Shown piece after piece: positions 40,796-50,177 of a stretch of 64,000 nt of DNA. The stretch lies in the NCBI RefSeq assembly GCF_001625565.1, contig NZ_AUXS01000097.1, positions 186,001 through 250,000 on the forward strand. Reading direction: 5' to 3'. This DNA is from Pseudoalteromonas luteoviolacea NCIMB 1944. GTDB lineage: Bacteria; Pseudomonadota; Gammaproteobacteria; Enterobacterales; Alteromonadaceae. A program made the position numbers and the translations under genes. The notes below the pieces were generated by a model. The model was not told the DNA's origin. It did not search any database and was given only the letters and a program-made list of their open reading frames with translations. Each line of letters opens with the position of its first letter. Positions within the stretch are counted from its first letter, which is position 1.

Positions 40796-42128
40796 TAAGG
40801 TGAAATTAAGACAATGCTTAAGTTAGATGGTAGTTTTAAAGAACAGCGGCGTAAAACCGAAAAATATGGACATATAGTTCGATTTTGTAGAGTGTTTTGT
40901 CCGCTATGCGCACAGTGAGGGAATGGATAAGTGCGCTTTGATGTATATTTGGCTTTCTAATTGTAGTAAATAGAACTGCTCATTCCTTGGTTTCAACACG
41001 CTTCTTCCTCTTTATAGCTGCGTCAGTTTCTGTAACTACAGTGATGTTCAGAGGTTTGCAAAACCTGACAATTCATAGTTGTTTCCTGTTTGTGGTATTA
41101 CAAAAAACTCTAATTAAACATGTTTCATGATCAGGTAAGTGGATAACGACTCACGTTGTGGCTAAAAAGGTGCATGAAAAATACACTTCGTATTTGAGTA
41201 TGACAATTTTATTGCTCACTGACGGCACCATTCTTTTTTTTCGCAAAGAATAGATGCGCGTATTATTTCATATAAGCCGAATTGACATGCACCTATAGGA
41301 AATATTTTTGTTTTTTTGAGCGTAACCAAAACTTAATTGTTGTAAAAAGGTGCACTTTATTCGGGTTTTTATGTTTGTACCTTATGTGGTTACTTGAAAA
41401 AATGGAAATGTTTACACAAAAATGTAGGTGTACATAAAAGTATAAAATTATACTTTATATAATATTTCTAAATTAATCTATTCACCAGTGTCTATTCATT
41501 TTTACGACATAATTTTTTAACCTTTGTAGGTACAGTCTCTTGTTTTGGTTCTTTCTGTTGGTTGAGTTAATATTCTATTTTAATTTGTATGAGTTTATTT
41601 ATATGGGTGTTTAAAAAGTCAAATCTATTTTTATTAATTTATTATAAACCTTCACCTTTCTTATATTTTAAACTTTATCGTAATAATCTGGTCATCACTT
41701 GAAGTCTTTTCTAGCAGTTCAGCTTACAAATGTTAGCTGAAAAGCACGTCTTTTTTGTTAAGTTCAGGGTGGTTTACTTTCCCCTTTGGTGTTTGTTTTT
41801 TGTTAAATCAGGTTGTTTTATCCACTATTTTGTAAAAGTTTATAGCAATAAATGTTTTCGGTGTAATTCTTGTGGGTACTATTGATTGATTAAATGTAAT
41901 GGTGTAAAAAATGACACACACGCTTTTGAGTGAGTTGATCAGTATCTATTTGCACCTTTTTGAGGGCAAAGGAAGACCATATGAGCGATGAGAGTGGCAT
42001 AACGATGATAATAGATATTACGTCATGAAATGCTTGGGAATACATGCTCGATTTATATTTTCGCGATTATAAATTTTAAATATAAAACTTAGATGACCGT
42101 TTTTTAATTGTTAAAGGAAGCAAGAAAA
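40796..42128. promoter_or_regulatory. 1.3-kb AT-rich regulatory region upstream of the biosynthetic cluster
   Basis: No protein gene of convincing length on either strand. AAAAAGGTGCA occurs at 41164-41174 and 41344-41354, and its exact reverse complement at 41951-41961. A hairpin TTCAGCT (41718-41724) with AGCTGAA (41735-41741) is followed by a T-run at 41751-41756. A 15-codon ORF, MSDESGITMIIDITS, at 41981-42028 has AAGGAAG 8 bp upstream and could be a leader peptide. The size and AT content suggest a complex promoter for the long operon that follows. Confidence 0.5.
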
Positions 42129-43745
42129 ATGAGTAATGAACTCTCTTTTTCAGATTCAATAGTTGAGTCTGAAAATAAAGTAGTATCCACAATAGATATA
42201 GACTTAATAAGCCAGCTAACACTTGAAGATATAAAGAAGTTTATCTACGAGAATTATCCGAAAGTGCAGTTGAATGGAGAGGTTCACAAATCACTCATTG
42301 AGAATAACCGGAAGTATATAGATAAGCGTATTTCGGATAGAGAAGACATCTATGGTGTAACAACTGGGTTTGGTAACTCTGCGAGTAACCGAATTTCTCC
42401 AGCCATGTCTCAAGAGTTGCAGAAAAACCTATTGGCATATCATGGGTGTGGCGTAGGCGAATATCTAAGTGAACGTGATTGTGCAGTAACTCTATTGATC
42501 CGATTGAACTGTAATGCGAGGGGCTATTCAGGTGTCAGTTGGGAGTTATTGAAACAAATGGAGTTATTTTTACAACATAATATTTTTCCAGCGATCCCTG
42601 CGAAAGGCTCGGTAGGTGCTAGCGGAGATTTAACTCCACTGTCTTATATTGGCGCAGCACTTAATGGGCAGCGAAACGTTTATTACCAAGGTGTGATCAG
42701 ACCGACATCTGAAGTGTTTGAAGAGCTCAATATCACGCCTTATGAACTAAAAGCGAAAGAAGGCCTAGCAATCATGAATGGTACTTCTGTCATGAGTGCA
42801 ATAACTGCCAATACGATTAATGAGCTTGATAAGGCCATTGATATTTCGTGTAAGTTAATTGCTTTGTTCGTTGAACTGATTGACGGTAGAGCATCCCCTT
42901 TTCATCCAAAAGTGCATGAGTTGAAGCCACATCAAGGGCAAAGATATTGCGCTGACCTGATTTATAAACGTCTATCAAATCCAGAGCTCAGGTTAGGCCG
43001 CAGACAGCGAACAGATAAAGTGATTGAACACGGAATGAAAGAAACTTTCCGTTTGCAAGATAGTTATTCAATTCGTTGCTCGCCACAGGTATTAGGGCCA
43101 TTGGTTGATACGCTGAACTGGGCAAAGTCAGTTTTACAAGTGGAGATCAATTCAGTCAATGACAACCCTCTAATTGATCATGAAAGTGACTTGATACTCA
43201 ACGCAGGCCACTTTTATGGTGGACATATTGCTGCAATCTGCGATGCGCTAAAGCCTCAAGTTGCAAATATGGGCGCGTTATTAGAGCGTGAGCTGGGTAT
43301 TTTAGTTGATGACAGGTTAAACGGTGGTATTCCAAATAACCTCGTTGCAGTGGATGACTTGGGAGACAAGGCTTGGATCAATCATGGATTCAAAGCAATG
43401 CAGATCAGTGCGTCAGCTTTGGTGGCTGAAGCGCTCAAGCAATCTGGACCGATGTCTGTCTTTTCTCGTACGACTGAAGCATTGAATCAAGATATTGTGA
43501 GTATGGGCACAATTGCTGCTCGTGATTTGAAGAATATCCTTTCTTTGATTAAGCCTGTTATCGCCATTCAAGCTATGGCAATTCGCCAAGCATATTATGT
43601 CCTTGATAAGGACCAATCTGCTGAAAAGTTAAATGGGTTATCTCGTGCGTTTTTTGATTCTCTAGCTTCTACTTTCTCTCCGGTTATCGAAGACCGCGCG
43701 CTAGACGGTGAAATTGAAGAAATGGTTGCCTTTTTATTCGATTAA
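42129..43745 (+). CDS. MIO-type aromatic amino-acid ammonia-lyase (Phe/Tyr)
   Basis: A 538-residue member of the HAL/PAL/TAL family. Ala164-Ser165-Gly166 in GSVGASGDLTPLSYIGAAL form the MIO electrophile; the Tyr loop YGVTTGFGNSA, NGTSVM and the QDSYSIRCSPQVLGP region are intact. The selectivity pair is Tyr104-His105 (NLLAYHGCGVG), neither the His-Leu of Rhodobacter TAL nor the Ser-His of HAL. As first gene of an aryl-polyene/NRPS operon it most likely makes the cinnamate or 4-coumarate starter. An aminomutase role cannot be excluded. AAGGAAGC precedes ATG 42129. Confidence 0.9.
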   Translation: MSNELSFSDSIVESENKVVSTIDIDLISQLTLEDIKKFIYENYPKVQLNGEVHKSLIENNRKYIDKRISDREDIYGVTTGFGNSASNRISPAMSQELQKNLLAYHGCGVGEYLSERDCAVTLLIRLNCNARGYSGVSWELLKQMELFLQHNIFPAIPAKGSVGASGDLTPLSYIGAALNGQRNVYYQGVIRPTSEVFEELNITPYELKAKEGLAIMNGTSVMSAITANTINELDKAIDISCKLIALFVELIDGRASPFHPKVHELKPHQGQRYCADLIYKRLSNPELRLGRRQRTDKVIEHGMKETFRLQDSYSIRCSPQVLGPLVDTLNWAKSVLQVEINSVNDNPLIDHESDLILNAGHFYGGHIAAICDALKPQVANMGALLERELGILVDDRLNGGIPNNLVAVDDLGDKAWINHGFKAMQISASALVAEALKQSGPMSVFSRTTEALNQDIVSMGTIAARDLKNILSLIKPVIAIQAMAIRQAYYVLDKDQSAEKLNGLSRAFFDSLASTFSPVIEDRALDGEIEEMVAFLFD

Positions 43746-43783
43746 ATAAAGCGCTAAAAATTTTTTAAATCTAAGGAAGAACA

Positions 43784-44056
43784 ATGAATAGTACACAAGA
43801 AATTATCACATTTATTAAACATGACATTTTAATCGAAGAGTTAGAAGTTGCAGACTCTCTAGAAGAAATCGACGAGCATGCAGCACTAGTTGGTGATGGC
43901 TTGGATTTAGACAGCATTGAGCTTTTGGATTTAGTGTCGGCCGTTGAGAAAAAGTATGGACTTAAGTTCAAGGAGTTTCCCAGTGAATTAGTGCAAAAGA
44001 AAATGGCATCAATTCATTCTCTTAGCGAGTTTATTTCCGAGCAAGTTGCGGCATAA
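43784..44056 (+). CDS. Acyl carrier protein
   Basis: A 90-residue acidic ACP. Phosphopantetheine attaches to Ser44 in DGLDLDSIELLDL. The helices on either side match type II carriers. It should carry the growing polyene and is one of two ACP domains in the cluster; the other is fused to the ligase. AAGGAAG precedes the start, 38 bp after the lyase gene. No phosphopantetheinyl transferase is in the window, so it depends on one elsewhere. Confidence 0.92.
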   Translation: MNSTQEIITFIKHDILIEELEVADSLEEIDEHAALVGDGLDLDSIELLDLVSAVEKKYGLKFKEFPSELVQKKMASIHSLSEFISEQVAA

Positions 44057-44070
44057 AAGTTGAGAAGACG

Positions 44071-44550
44071 ATGACTCTATACACGGCTGGAAAAACCTAT
44101 AGGGAACTTAACGAAGGAGATAGTGCTGTTCATTCTAAAACTATCTCTGAATCAGACGTATACAGTTTTGCTGGGATCACAGGTGATTTCAATCCATTAC
44201 ACGTAGACAGCGTTTTTGCTCAGAAAATGGGGTTAGCAGGACGTATTGCTCATGCAGGGATCGCGCCAGCCATGGTAGCGCAAGTAATTGGTATGAAACT
44301 ACCTGGGGTTGGTTCCATGGTGACTAATATGACAGTTAGCCACCATGCGCCTTTGTATATTGGCGATACCATTTATGCACATGTCCAAGTGACGCAAAAA
44401 TTACCCAATCGGCATGTCAGGCTGACTATCACTATTTTAAATCAGGACAACGAACTGATTTGCAGTGGTGAGGTTGAAGTCGTACCGCCAAAAGCGTCAT
44501 TCAAAAAGCGCGTTGCAGCCATTGATTTACAGGAAATAGTAACTGAATGA
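44071..44550 (+). CDS. MaoC-like (R)-hydratase/dehydratase
   Basis: A 159-residue hotdog-fold protein of the PhaJ/MaoC type. The active-site Asp-His motif is in TGDFNPLHVD, and GLAGRIAHAGIAPAMVAQVIG is the following helix. It is one of two dehydratases in the cluster, with the FabZ-type at 50174. It may dehydrate the beta-hydroxyaryl intermediate, handle double-bond geometry, or edit. It overlaps the next gene by 4 bp (ATGA). Confidence 0.85.
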   Translation: MTLYTAGKTYRELNEGDSAVHSKTISESDVYSFAGITGDFNPLHVDSVFAQKMGLAGRIAHAGIAPAMVAQVIGMKLPGVGSMVTNMTVSHHAPLYIGDTIYAHVQVTQKLPNRHVRLTITILNQDNELICSGEVEVVPPKASFKKRVAAIDLQEIVTE

Positions 44551-46085
44551 AGGATTTTGAAGACTTAGTCCAACAGGTGCGCCAACAAATCGTAGATTCA
44601 GTTGAGCTAGAAGAGTCCGAAGTGAAGCAGCTGTCCAATGAAGATGATTTATTGGCCAGCCCTTTATTTCTTGATTCGGTTGATTTATTGCAGGTTTACT
44701 CAGATTGTCAACGAAAGTTCAATGTCGTGTTTAACAATGCTGATTATGATGGTACTCATACAGTAAGCAATATTTCAAAGCGTATTGTAGCCGCAAAAAC
44801 AAAGGGTGTATTAGGTAATAACAACGCCGCTTTTTATTCTTCAAACGGTGACAGGTATAGTCGTCACGAATTTGAGCAGTATATAACAACTCTGATAGCT
44901 GCGATTGGACAGGTAAAGATCAATCGCCACGAGCCTGTTAGAGTACGAGATACTGATCCGGTCAAAATGATGTTGATGGCCGTTGCTTTGGTATTTAGCG
45001 GTTGTAAACCACTCCTCAGTGCCCAACCAGAAGGGGACAATGCATTGGGGTTTGACGAGTTGATGTCAACTCATGCAACTGCACCTTCTGAAACATTGAG
45101 CAGCAATTTATATGCTCAATTGGAGCGTGTGCAAAATAATGCCGTGATCGGGTTTGAAACTTCAGGCAGCACTGGTGTGCCAGTTCAAATTGAAAAATCG
45201 CTAGTGAGCATGTTGCACGAAGTAGATGAATTAACAACGTTGTTTGACTTTAAAGCGTTAGATCTCGTTGATGCATATGTCTCACCGGTGCATATGTACG
45301 GGTTTATTTGGAGTTTTTTACTACCGCTAAAACTGGATATCGCAGTGGTATATCAATCAAATACCCTGTCTCGACCTGCTCCCTCAGGGTATGAGGCTAT
45401 TATGGCGGTAAGTGTGCCAGCTCTATGGCAAAGTATTTCTGGAGGGTTGTCCGATAGGTACCACTATGTCGTTAACTCTGGTGGAAAATTCGGCCAACAA
45501 AGAGATACACAATTTGCCAGTCTCAATGCAAATAGAAAAACACAGTTGCAGGGGATTGATGTACTTGGAAGCACGGAAACCGGCGCCATTGCGTATCGCA
45601 TGATGGGGCTAGACGACATTCAAACATATCGACTACTTCCGACCGTGAAATTGATGCCAAATGGTGAAGAGCACATTATCTATTCTGACTTTTTACCTTA
45701 TGGCATCGAGTCAGCGCCTTTGGACGACAAAATTGAAGTTTTACCTAACAACCAAATTCGACATTTGGGCCGCAAAGACAACGTATTTAAATTTAAAGGC
45801 AAACGCTACTCTTTAAAAGCAATTGAAGAAAAGCTATCCCAGCTCTTTGCTGGGCATGCCCTTAGGGTTTACTTCATCGAACAAGAAAATAACGTACGCG
45901 GTGGCGAGCTCATAGCTTTTGTTGAAAAAGTAGCTGCTCAGTTTGAAACCACTGAGGAGATAAGAGCGTTATTCCAAGATTTACCCATCCCCAAAATAGA
46001 ATTCATTGATGAATTACCTACCAATGCAATGGGCAAAGTCACATTGCAAGGTTTACAGGAGAAAGTAAGAAATGCCAGAGTTTAA
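44547..46085 (+). CDS. ACP-AMP-ligase fusion, aryl starter loading
   Basis: A 512-residue protein. Residues 1-85 form an acyl carrier domain with Ser44 in LFLDSVDLLQ. The remainder is an adenylating enzyme: P-loop FETSGSTGVPVQIEKS, LGSTETGAI, RHLGRKDNVFKFKGKRYSLKAIEEKL and a C-terminal catalytic Lys in LPTNAMGKVTL. The P-loop lacks the usual Lys after Pro. It probably activates coumarate or cinnamate and loads it on its own or the free ACP. It is small for a ligase, like those in aryl-polyene clusters. The end overlaps the next gene by 14 bp. Confidence 0.82.
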   Translation: MKDFEDLVQQVRQQIVDSVELEESEVKQLSNEDDLLASPLFLDSVDLLQVYSDCQRKFNVVFNNADYDGTHTVSNISKRIVAAKTKGVLGNNNAAFYSSNGDRYSRHEFEQYITTLIAAIGQVKINRHEPVRVRDTDPVKMMLMAVALVFSGCKPLLSAQPEGDNALGFDELMSTHATAPSETLSSNLYAQLERVQNNAVIGFETSGSTGVPVQIEKSLVSMLHEVDELTTLFDFKALDLVDAYVSPVHMYGFIWSFLLPLKLDIAVVYQSNTLSRPAPSGYEAIMAVSVPALWQSISGGLSDRYHYVVNSGGKFGQQRDTQFASLNANRKTQLQGIDVLGSTETGAIAYRMMGLDDIQTYRLLPTVKLMPNGEEHIIYSDFLPYGIESAPLDDKIEVLPNNQIRHLGRKDNVFKFKGKRYSLKAIEEKLSQLFAGHALRVYFIEQENNVRGGELIAFVEKVAAQFETTEEIRALFQDLPIPKIEFIDELPTNAMGKVTLQGLQEKVRNARV

Positions 46086-48327
46086 ATCCCATGCAGTAAT
46101 AACTGGATATGGCGTAATTTCTTCGTGTGGCGATAACGCACACGAGTTGTATCACTCAATGCAATCACAGCGATCAGGAATTGCTTCTTTAAATTGTTTT
46201 GATGTAACTGGCCTTTCGAGTGATATCGCAGGCATTGTTCGGTCGATCCGTGAAAAACACCAAGATGAAAGAGATGCATTACCTGATTTTTCTACCTTGT
46301 TTGCGATTAAAGCGATAGAGGAAGCATTGGAGTCGGCAAACATATCTCGAGAAACTTTGGCACAAAAACGGGTGGCGCTATGCGTAGGTAATGCCAATAC
46401 CGGCATGGAAAAGCTAGAAGACGGCATTATTGAAAATAAGCTAGCGGCATTGATTGAATATCCTGCTCATAAGCAAAGTGACAACATTGCTAAGCACTTC
46501 GGTATATTGGGACCCGTATTGACGTTTACCAGCGCATGTACATCGAGTAGCAGTGCAATGGGGTTTGCTAAGCAGCTAATCGATAAAGGAGTTGTTGACT
46601 TAGTCATCGCTGGTGGTACCGATGCGCTAGCTAAAACCATTTATGCAGGATTTCATTCTTTGCAGTCTGTGGCACCTCAAGTGTGCTCTCCCTATGACGT
46701 AAAAATGGGGCTGAGCTTAGGGGAAGGCGCTGGCTTTGTTATTTTAGAACCCCAAACACAAGCTAGTGAGCGAGGACAAAAAGCCATTGTTCAACTAGCT
46801 GCTACAGCGTCTAGTTTAGATGCATATCATGCAACCGCGCCCGAGCCATGTGGTGCTGGTGTGAGACGCTCTTTCGCCACAGCAATGGCGAAAAGTGACG
46901 TGACTGTAGAAGATATCGATTATATTAACACCCACGGTACGGGCACTCCTGCGAATGATGGTGCTGAACTTAAAGGCATATTCGCAGCCCTGCAACCACG
47001 AGCCAAAAATTCTTTGCCTGTATCAAGTTCTAAGTCATATTTTGGCCACACCTTAGGCGCTGCGGGTGCCATTGAATTTATTTCTGCATTGGTTGCCATC
47101 GAGCAAGGAGAAATCCCTTCCACACTCAATGGCGATGATATTCGAGAAGACTGTCAAGGCCATGACATTGTTGTTAATGGGTTAAGAAAGCATAAAGTAG
47201 ACTGTTTTGCTGCTACAAACTCGGCATTTGGCGGCCACAATACCACCTTACTTGCACGTAAATTGGTCTCAGATATTCCTGTTGCAGCAGAGCAAAAAGT
47301 ATATGTGTTGAGTCACAGTAATATTGCAAATGAAGTGGGTTACTCTAGTGGCTCAGAGCAACAAGCTCTGAGTTATGACAAGGAATTTTCCCTTAAGCAA
47401 TTTCAGCCAAGTCTGTTCCGTCGCCGTATGAGTGCGATAGGTCAATATTCAATTGGCGCATCCTACTTGGCATTCAGTGGTGCCGATATTGATTTTAGCG
47501 ACAGTGAAAAACCCCCAATGGGAGCGTACTTTGGCACCACTGTTGGTGCTTCTCAGGTACAGCAGCGCAATCTATCTGATCTACTGCAACATGGCCCTTC
47601 TGGGGTTAAAAGCACTTTGTTCCCCGACACTGTACTCAATGCGCCATTGGGCAACCTAGCTTTGGCATTTGGTTTAACGGGTTGTTCAGCGAACTTTAGC
47701 GACTTAGGCAATGAAGGTATGCATGCTTTGTGGCATGCCTATAACGACTTAAGTGAAAATAAGATTTCTTATGCGTTAGTGTGTAGTGCTGAAGACCAAA
47801 GCGATAAATCAGATTTGGTTTGGCAACAAATGCAAGTGGATGAGCAGAGGCTGGGAAGTGGTGCCAATGCAATGATCGTGGTTAACCAGCAAGACGCGCG
47901 TGCAAACCGAGCATTGGCCCAAATTCACCAGTTTAGTGGTGGGCAGTGGTACTTCAAAGATGACGTTCAGCAATGGCTTTGCTCGGCACTAGAGCAATAT
48001 ACCGCAGTGCCAGATGTCATTGTTTTAAGCATGGTAAATACGCATCACTATGAGGCATTTTCGAGTGTACTCAAACAGCATTTTCCTTCAGCGCACATTA
48101 TCAATAGCAGAGATTACAAAGCATCAGGTGTGGCTTGCCAAAGCTTAGATGCAGTGAGCGTAGCAACAAGCTTAATTAGAGGACGCACATTTATGGGTCG
48201 TGAAGTGGGATTACAGGGTCTCGATGCGCCTGAGTCTGTGTTGGTCATGAGTGTTAATACGCAGCTGGGTGCATCGACGTGTATCGTATCGAAAATCAAA
48301 GGGGATACTCATGTCAGCGGTCATTGA
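46072..48327 (+). CDS. Fused ketosynthase and chain-length-factor-like protein
   Basis: A 751-residue protein holding two thiolase-fold halves. The first (1-400) is an active beta-ketoacyl-ACP synthase: Cys156 in TSACTSSSS, His in THGTGTPANDGAE and in SYFGHTLGAAGAIEF. The second (about 405-745) keeps the fold (MGAYFGTTVGAS, NAPLGNLALAFGLTG, RLGSGANAMIVV, ASGVACQSLDAVSVATSL) but the Cys position reads SANFSDLG and both His are gone. That is the pattern of a chain-length factor. Aryl-polyene synthases use separate KS and CLF subunits; here they are one chain. It should elongate the aryl starter iteratively. Confidence 0.85.
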   Translation: MPEFKSHAVITGYGVISSCGDNAHELYHSMQSQRSGIASLNCFDVTGLSSDIAGIVRSIREKHQDERDALPDFSTLFAIKAIEEALESANISRETLAQKRVALCVGNANTGMEKLEDGIIENKLAALIEYPAHKQSDNIAKHFGILGPVLTFTSACTSSSSAMGFAKQLIDKGVVDLVIAGGTDALAKTIYAGFHSLQSVAPQVCSPYDVKMGLSLGEGAGFVILEPQTQASERGQKAIVQLAATASSLDAYHATAPEPCGAGVRRSFATAMAKSDVTVEDIDYINTHGTGTPANDGAELKGIFAALQPRAKNSLPVSSSKSYFGHTLGAAGAIEFISALVAIEQGEIPSTLNGDDIREDCQGHDIVVNGLRKHKVDCFAATNSAFGGHNTTLLARKLVSDIPVAAEQKVYVLSHSNIANEVGYSSGSEQQALSYDKEFSLKQFQPSLFRRRMSAIGQYSIGASYLAFSGADIDFSDSEKPPMGAYFGTTVGASQVQQRNLSDLLQHGPSGVKSTLFPDTVLNAPLGNLALAFGLTGCSANFSDLGNEGMHALWHAYNDLSENKISYALVCSAEDQSDKSDLVWQQMQVDEQRLGSGANAMIVVNQQDARANRALAQIHQFSGGQWYFKDDVQQWLCSALEQYTAVPDVIVLSMVNTHHYEAFSSVLKQHFPSAHIINSRDYKASGVACQSLDAVSVATSLIRGRTFMGREVGLQGLDAPESVLVMSVNTQLGASTCIVSKIKGDTHVSGH

Positions 48328-49084
48328 TGTTACGGATTTGAAAAAGTCTTACAGCAAAAATAGTCGCCTTGTCTTAAAGGGGCTGTCTTTCAAAGTTAAC
48401 AAAGGCCAATGTTTTGGGCTATTGGGGCCAAATGGGGCGGGAAAGTCAACCACATTGGAAATATTACAAGGGCTAAAGAAGCCAACGTCAGGCAACGTCA
48501 GCCTGTTTGGCATGGATTGGAAAACCAATGAGAAGCAGATCCGCATGAAGATTGGCGGTCTACTACAGTCCAATAGTTTGTATGGTAGAACCAAGGTTAA
48601 AGAAGCGATCACCTTGTTTGCGAGCTTTTACAAAGAACCGATGGACGTAGATGAGCTAATTGAAAGGTTTGGTCTAACAGATAAAGCCAATGCATGGCTC
48701 GATAGCCTAAGTGGTGGACAAAAACAGCGGGTATTTCTTGCCATGACAATTGTTGGCAAGCCAGAGTTGATCTTTCTAGATGAACCGACAACCGGGTTAG
48801 ATCCCACCAGCCGTCAGAGCTTCTGGGAAATCATCAAGTCGCTCAAAGAAGAGGGGATGACGGTGATCCTCACAACACACTATATGGATGAAGCAGACTA
48901 TTTGTGTGATGAGTTATTGATCATTGAGCAGGGCCGTATTATTGAGTCTGGCACGCCGGATGCAATTATCCACCGCACCTTCAAAGATCCGGTAATTAGA
49001 GAGCCACGCAAAGCAACCCTCAATGACGTGTTTTTAAAGTTAACAGGCCACGATATTCTAAAACAGGAACGAAGTCATGCCTAG
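48311..49084 (+). CDS. ABC transporter ATPase, probable product exporter
   Basis: A 257-residue DrrA-type ATPase: Walker A GPNGAGKST, signature LSGGQKQR, Walker B LIFLDEPTTGLD, H-loop TTHYMDE, and the C-terminal KATLNDVFLKLTG typical of drug and lipid exporters. With the permease that follows it would export the lipopeptide or give self-resistance. ATG 48311 lies inside the end of the ketosynthase gene (17-bp overlap) with GGGGA upstream. Confidence 0.92.
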   Translation: MSAVIDVTDLKKSYSKNSRLVLKGLSFKVNKGQCFGLLGPNGAGKSTTLEILQGLKKPTSGNVSLFGMDWKTNEKQIRMKIGGLLQSNSLYGRTKVKEAITLFASFYKEPMDVDELIERFGLTDKANAWLDSLSGGQKQRVFLAMTIVGKPELIFLDEPTTGLDPTSRQSFWEIIKSLKEEGMTVILTTHYMDEADYLCDELLIIEQGRIIESGTPDAIIHRTFKDPVIREPRKATLNDVFLKLTGHDILKQERSHA

Positions 49085-50177
49085 TAATGTACTGACAAGA
49101 AAGCCATTTTGGCAGCTCATGCTGCTTAATATTCGCCCGTTTTTTCGTGAACCAGCAACTTTATTTTGGACCTTCGGTTTTCCCATTTTTATGGCACTTC
49201 TTTTGGTTCAAGCGTTCTCTGGTGAAAAGCCAATGGGGCCAGTCAATTTGGTTGTCATAGAACAAGAAAAAATAGATGCCGATTGGTTTCAGGCGATAGA
49301 GAAGGACAAAAAGGTCAGCTTAATAAATATTAACGACTCAAATCTAATCGCTCGTATCAATGACCATTTTGCCAAGCCAAGCACCGAAGTGTCACCCGGT
49401 GAGGACCTAGCATCCATTTTATCCAGTTATAACGATGTCTTGATTTTGACTCCAAGTGGTCTATTTTCAACGCGAAATAGCCATGAACAAGCCATTGCAT
49501 TTAGCTATGTAATGGCGCTGCAAGATCAAATGCGTAAGCCTTATCTTGAGGGGGTGATTGATCTAAAAGGGTTTAGGTATATCGATTGGCTGATCCCCGG
49601 TATTATCGTGTTACAGATAATCGGTATTGGCATTACATCCATTTCTAATGGGCTGGTTTCTGATCGGCAACAAGGTTTTTTCAAGCGCCTTAAATTATCT
49701 CCGTTTAGCCGCTTAGACTACGTCATTGGCATTGTCTTCGCCCGCGTCTTCTTACTGGTCTTTCAGCTAGTTGCCTTGTTCGCTACCTTCTACTTTTTAT
49801 TTGGTTATCAACCCATGGGGGACTGGCTGAGTATTCTAGTGGTGCTGCTATTGGGGTCGATTGTATTGTGTTTAATCGGGGTTTTGGTTGGTGCTCGCAG
49901 TCAGAAAGTTGAAGTGGCAACGGGAATTTCTAACTTGCTGTACTTTCCACTGATGTTTTTATCCGGGATCTACTTTGATACCTCCAACTTTCCGCAAACG
50001 ATTCAAAACATTGTGCAATGGTTGCCTTCCACCGCCTTTTTGGATGCATTTCGACTCACTGCAAATCAAGGGGCTTCCCTTGCAGAGGTATCTACGCAAA
50101 TTCAAACCCTGTCTGGTTTCACCCTTGTATTACTTGTGATGGTTTTCTTTTTATTCGACTGGGGAGATGAAAAATGA
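49077..50177 (+). CDS. ABC-2 type permease, probable product exporter
   Basis: A 366-residue membrane protein: one N-terminal segment (about 27-47), an extracytoplasmic domain (about 50-170), and five C-terminal membrane segments. The DrrB-like stretch GLVSDRQQGFFKRLKLSPFSRLDYV is the cytoplasmic coupling helix region. It overlaps the ATPase gene by 8 bp and the next dehydratase gene by 4 bp, so the exporter is embedded in the biosynthetic operon. Confidence 0.9.
   Translation: MPSNVLTRKPFWQLMLLNIRPFFREPATLFWTFGFPIFMALLLVQAFSGEKPMGPVNLVVIEQEKIDADWFQAIEKDKKVSLININDSNLIARINDHFAKPSTEVSPGEDLASILSSYNDVLILTPSGLFSTRNSHEQAIAFSYVMALQDQMRKPYLEGVIDLKGFRYIDWLIPGIIVLQIIGIGITSISNGLVSDRQQGFFKRLKLSPFSRLDYVIGIVFARVFLLVFQLVALFATFYFLFGYQPMGDWLSILVVLLLGSIVLCLIGVLVGARSQKVEVATGISNLLYFPLMFLSGIYFDTSNFPQTIQNIVQWLPSTAFLDAFRLTANQGASLAEVSTQIQTLSGFTLVLLVMVFFLFDWGDEK

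Noticed and set aside
46072-48327. Reading the long KS gene as a modular type I polyketide synthase
   Set aside because: There is no acyltransferase, carrier or reductase domain; the second half is a degenerate ketosynthase.
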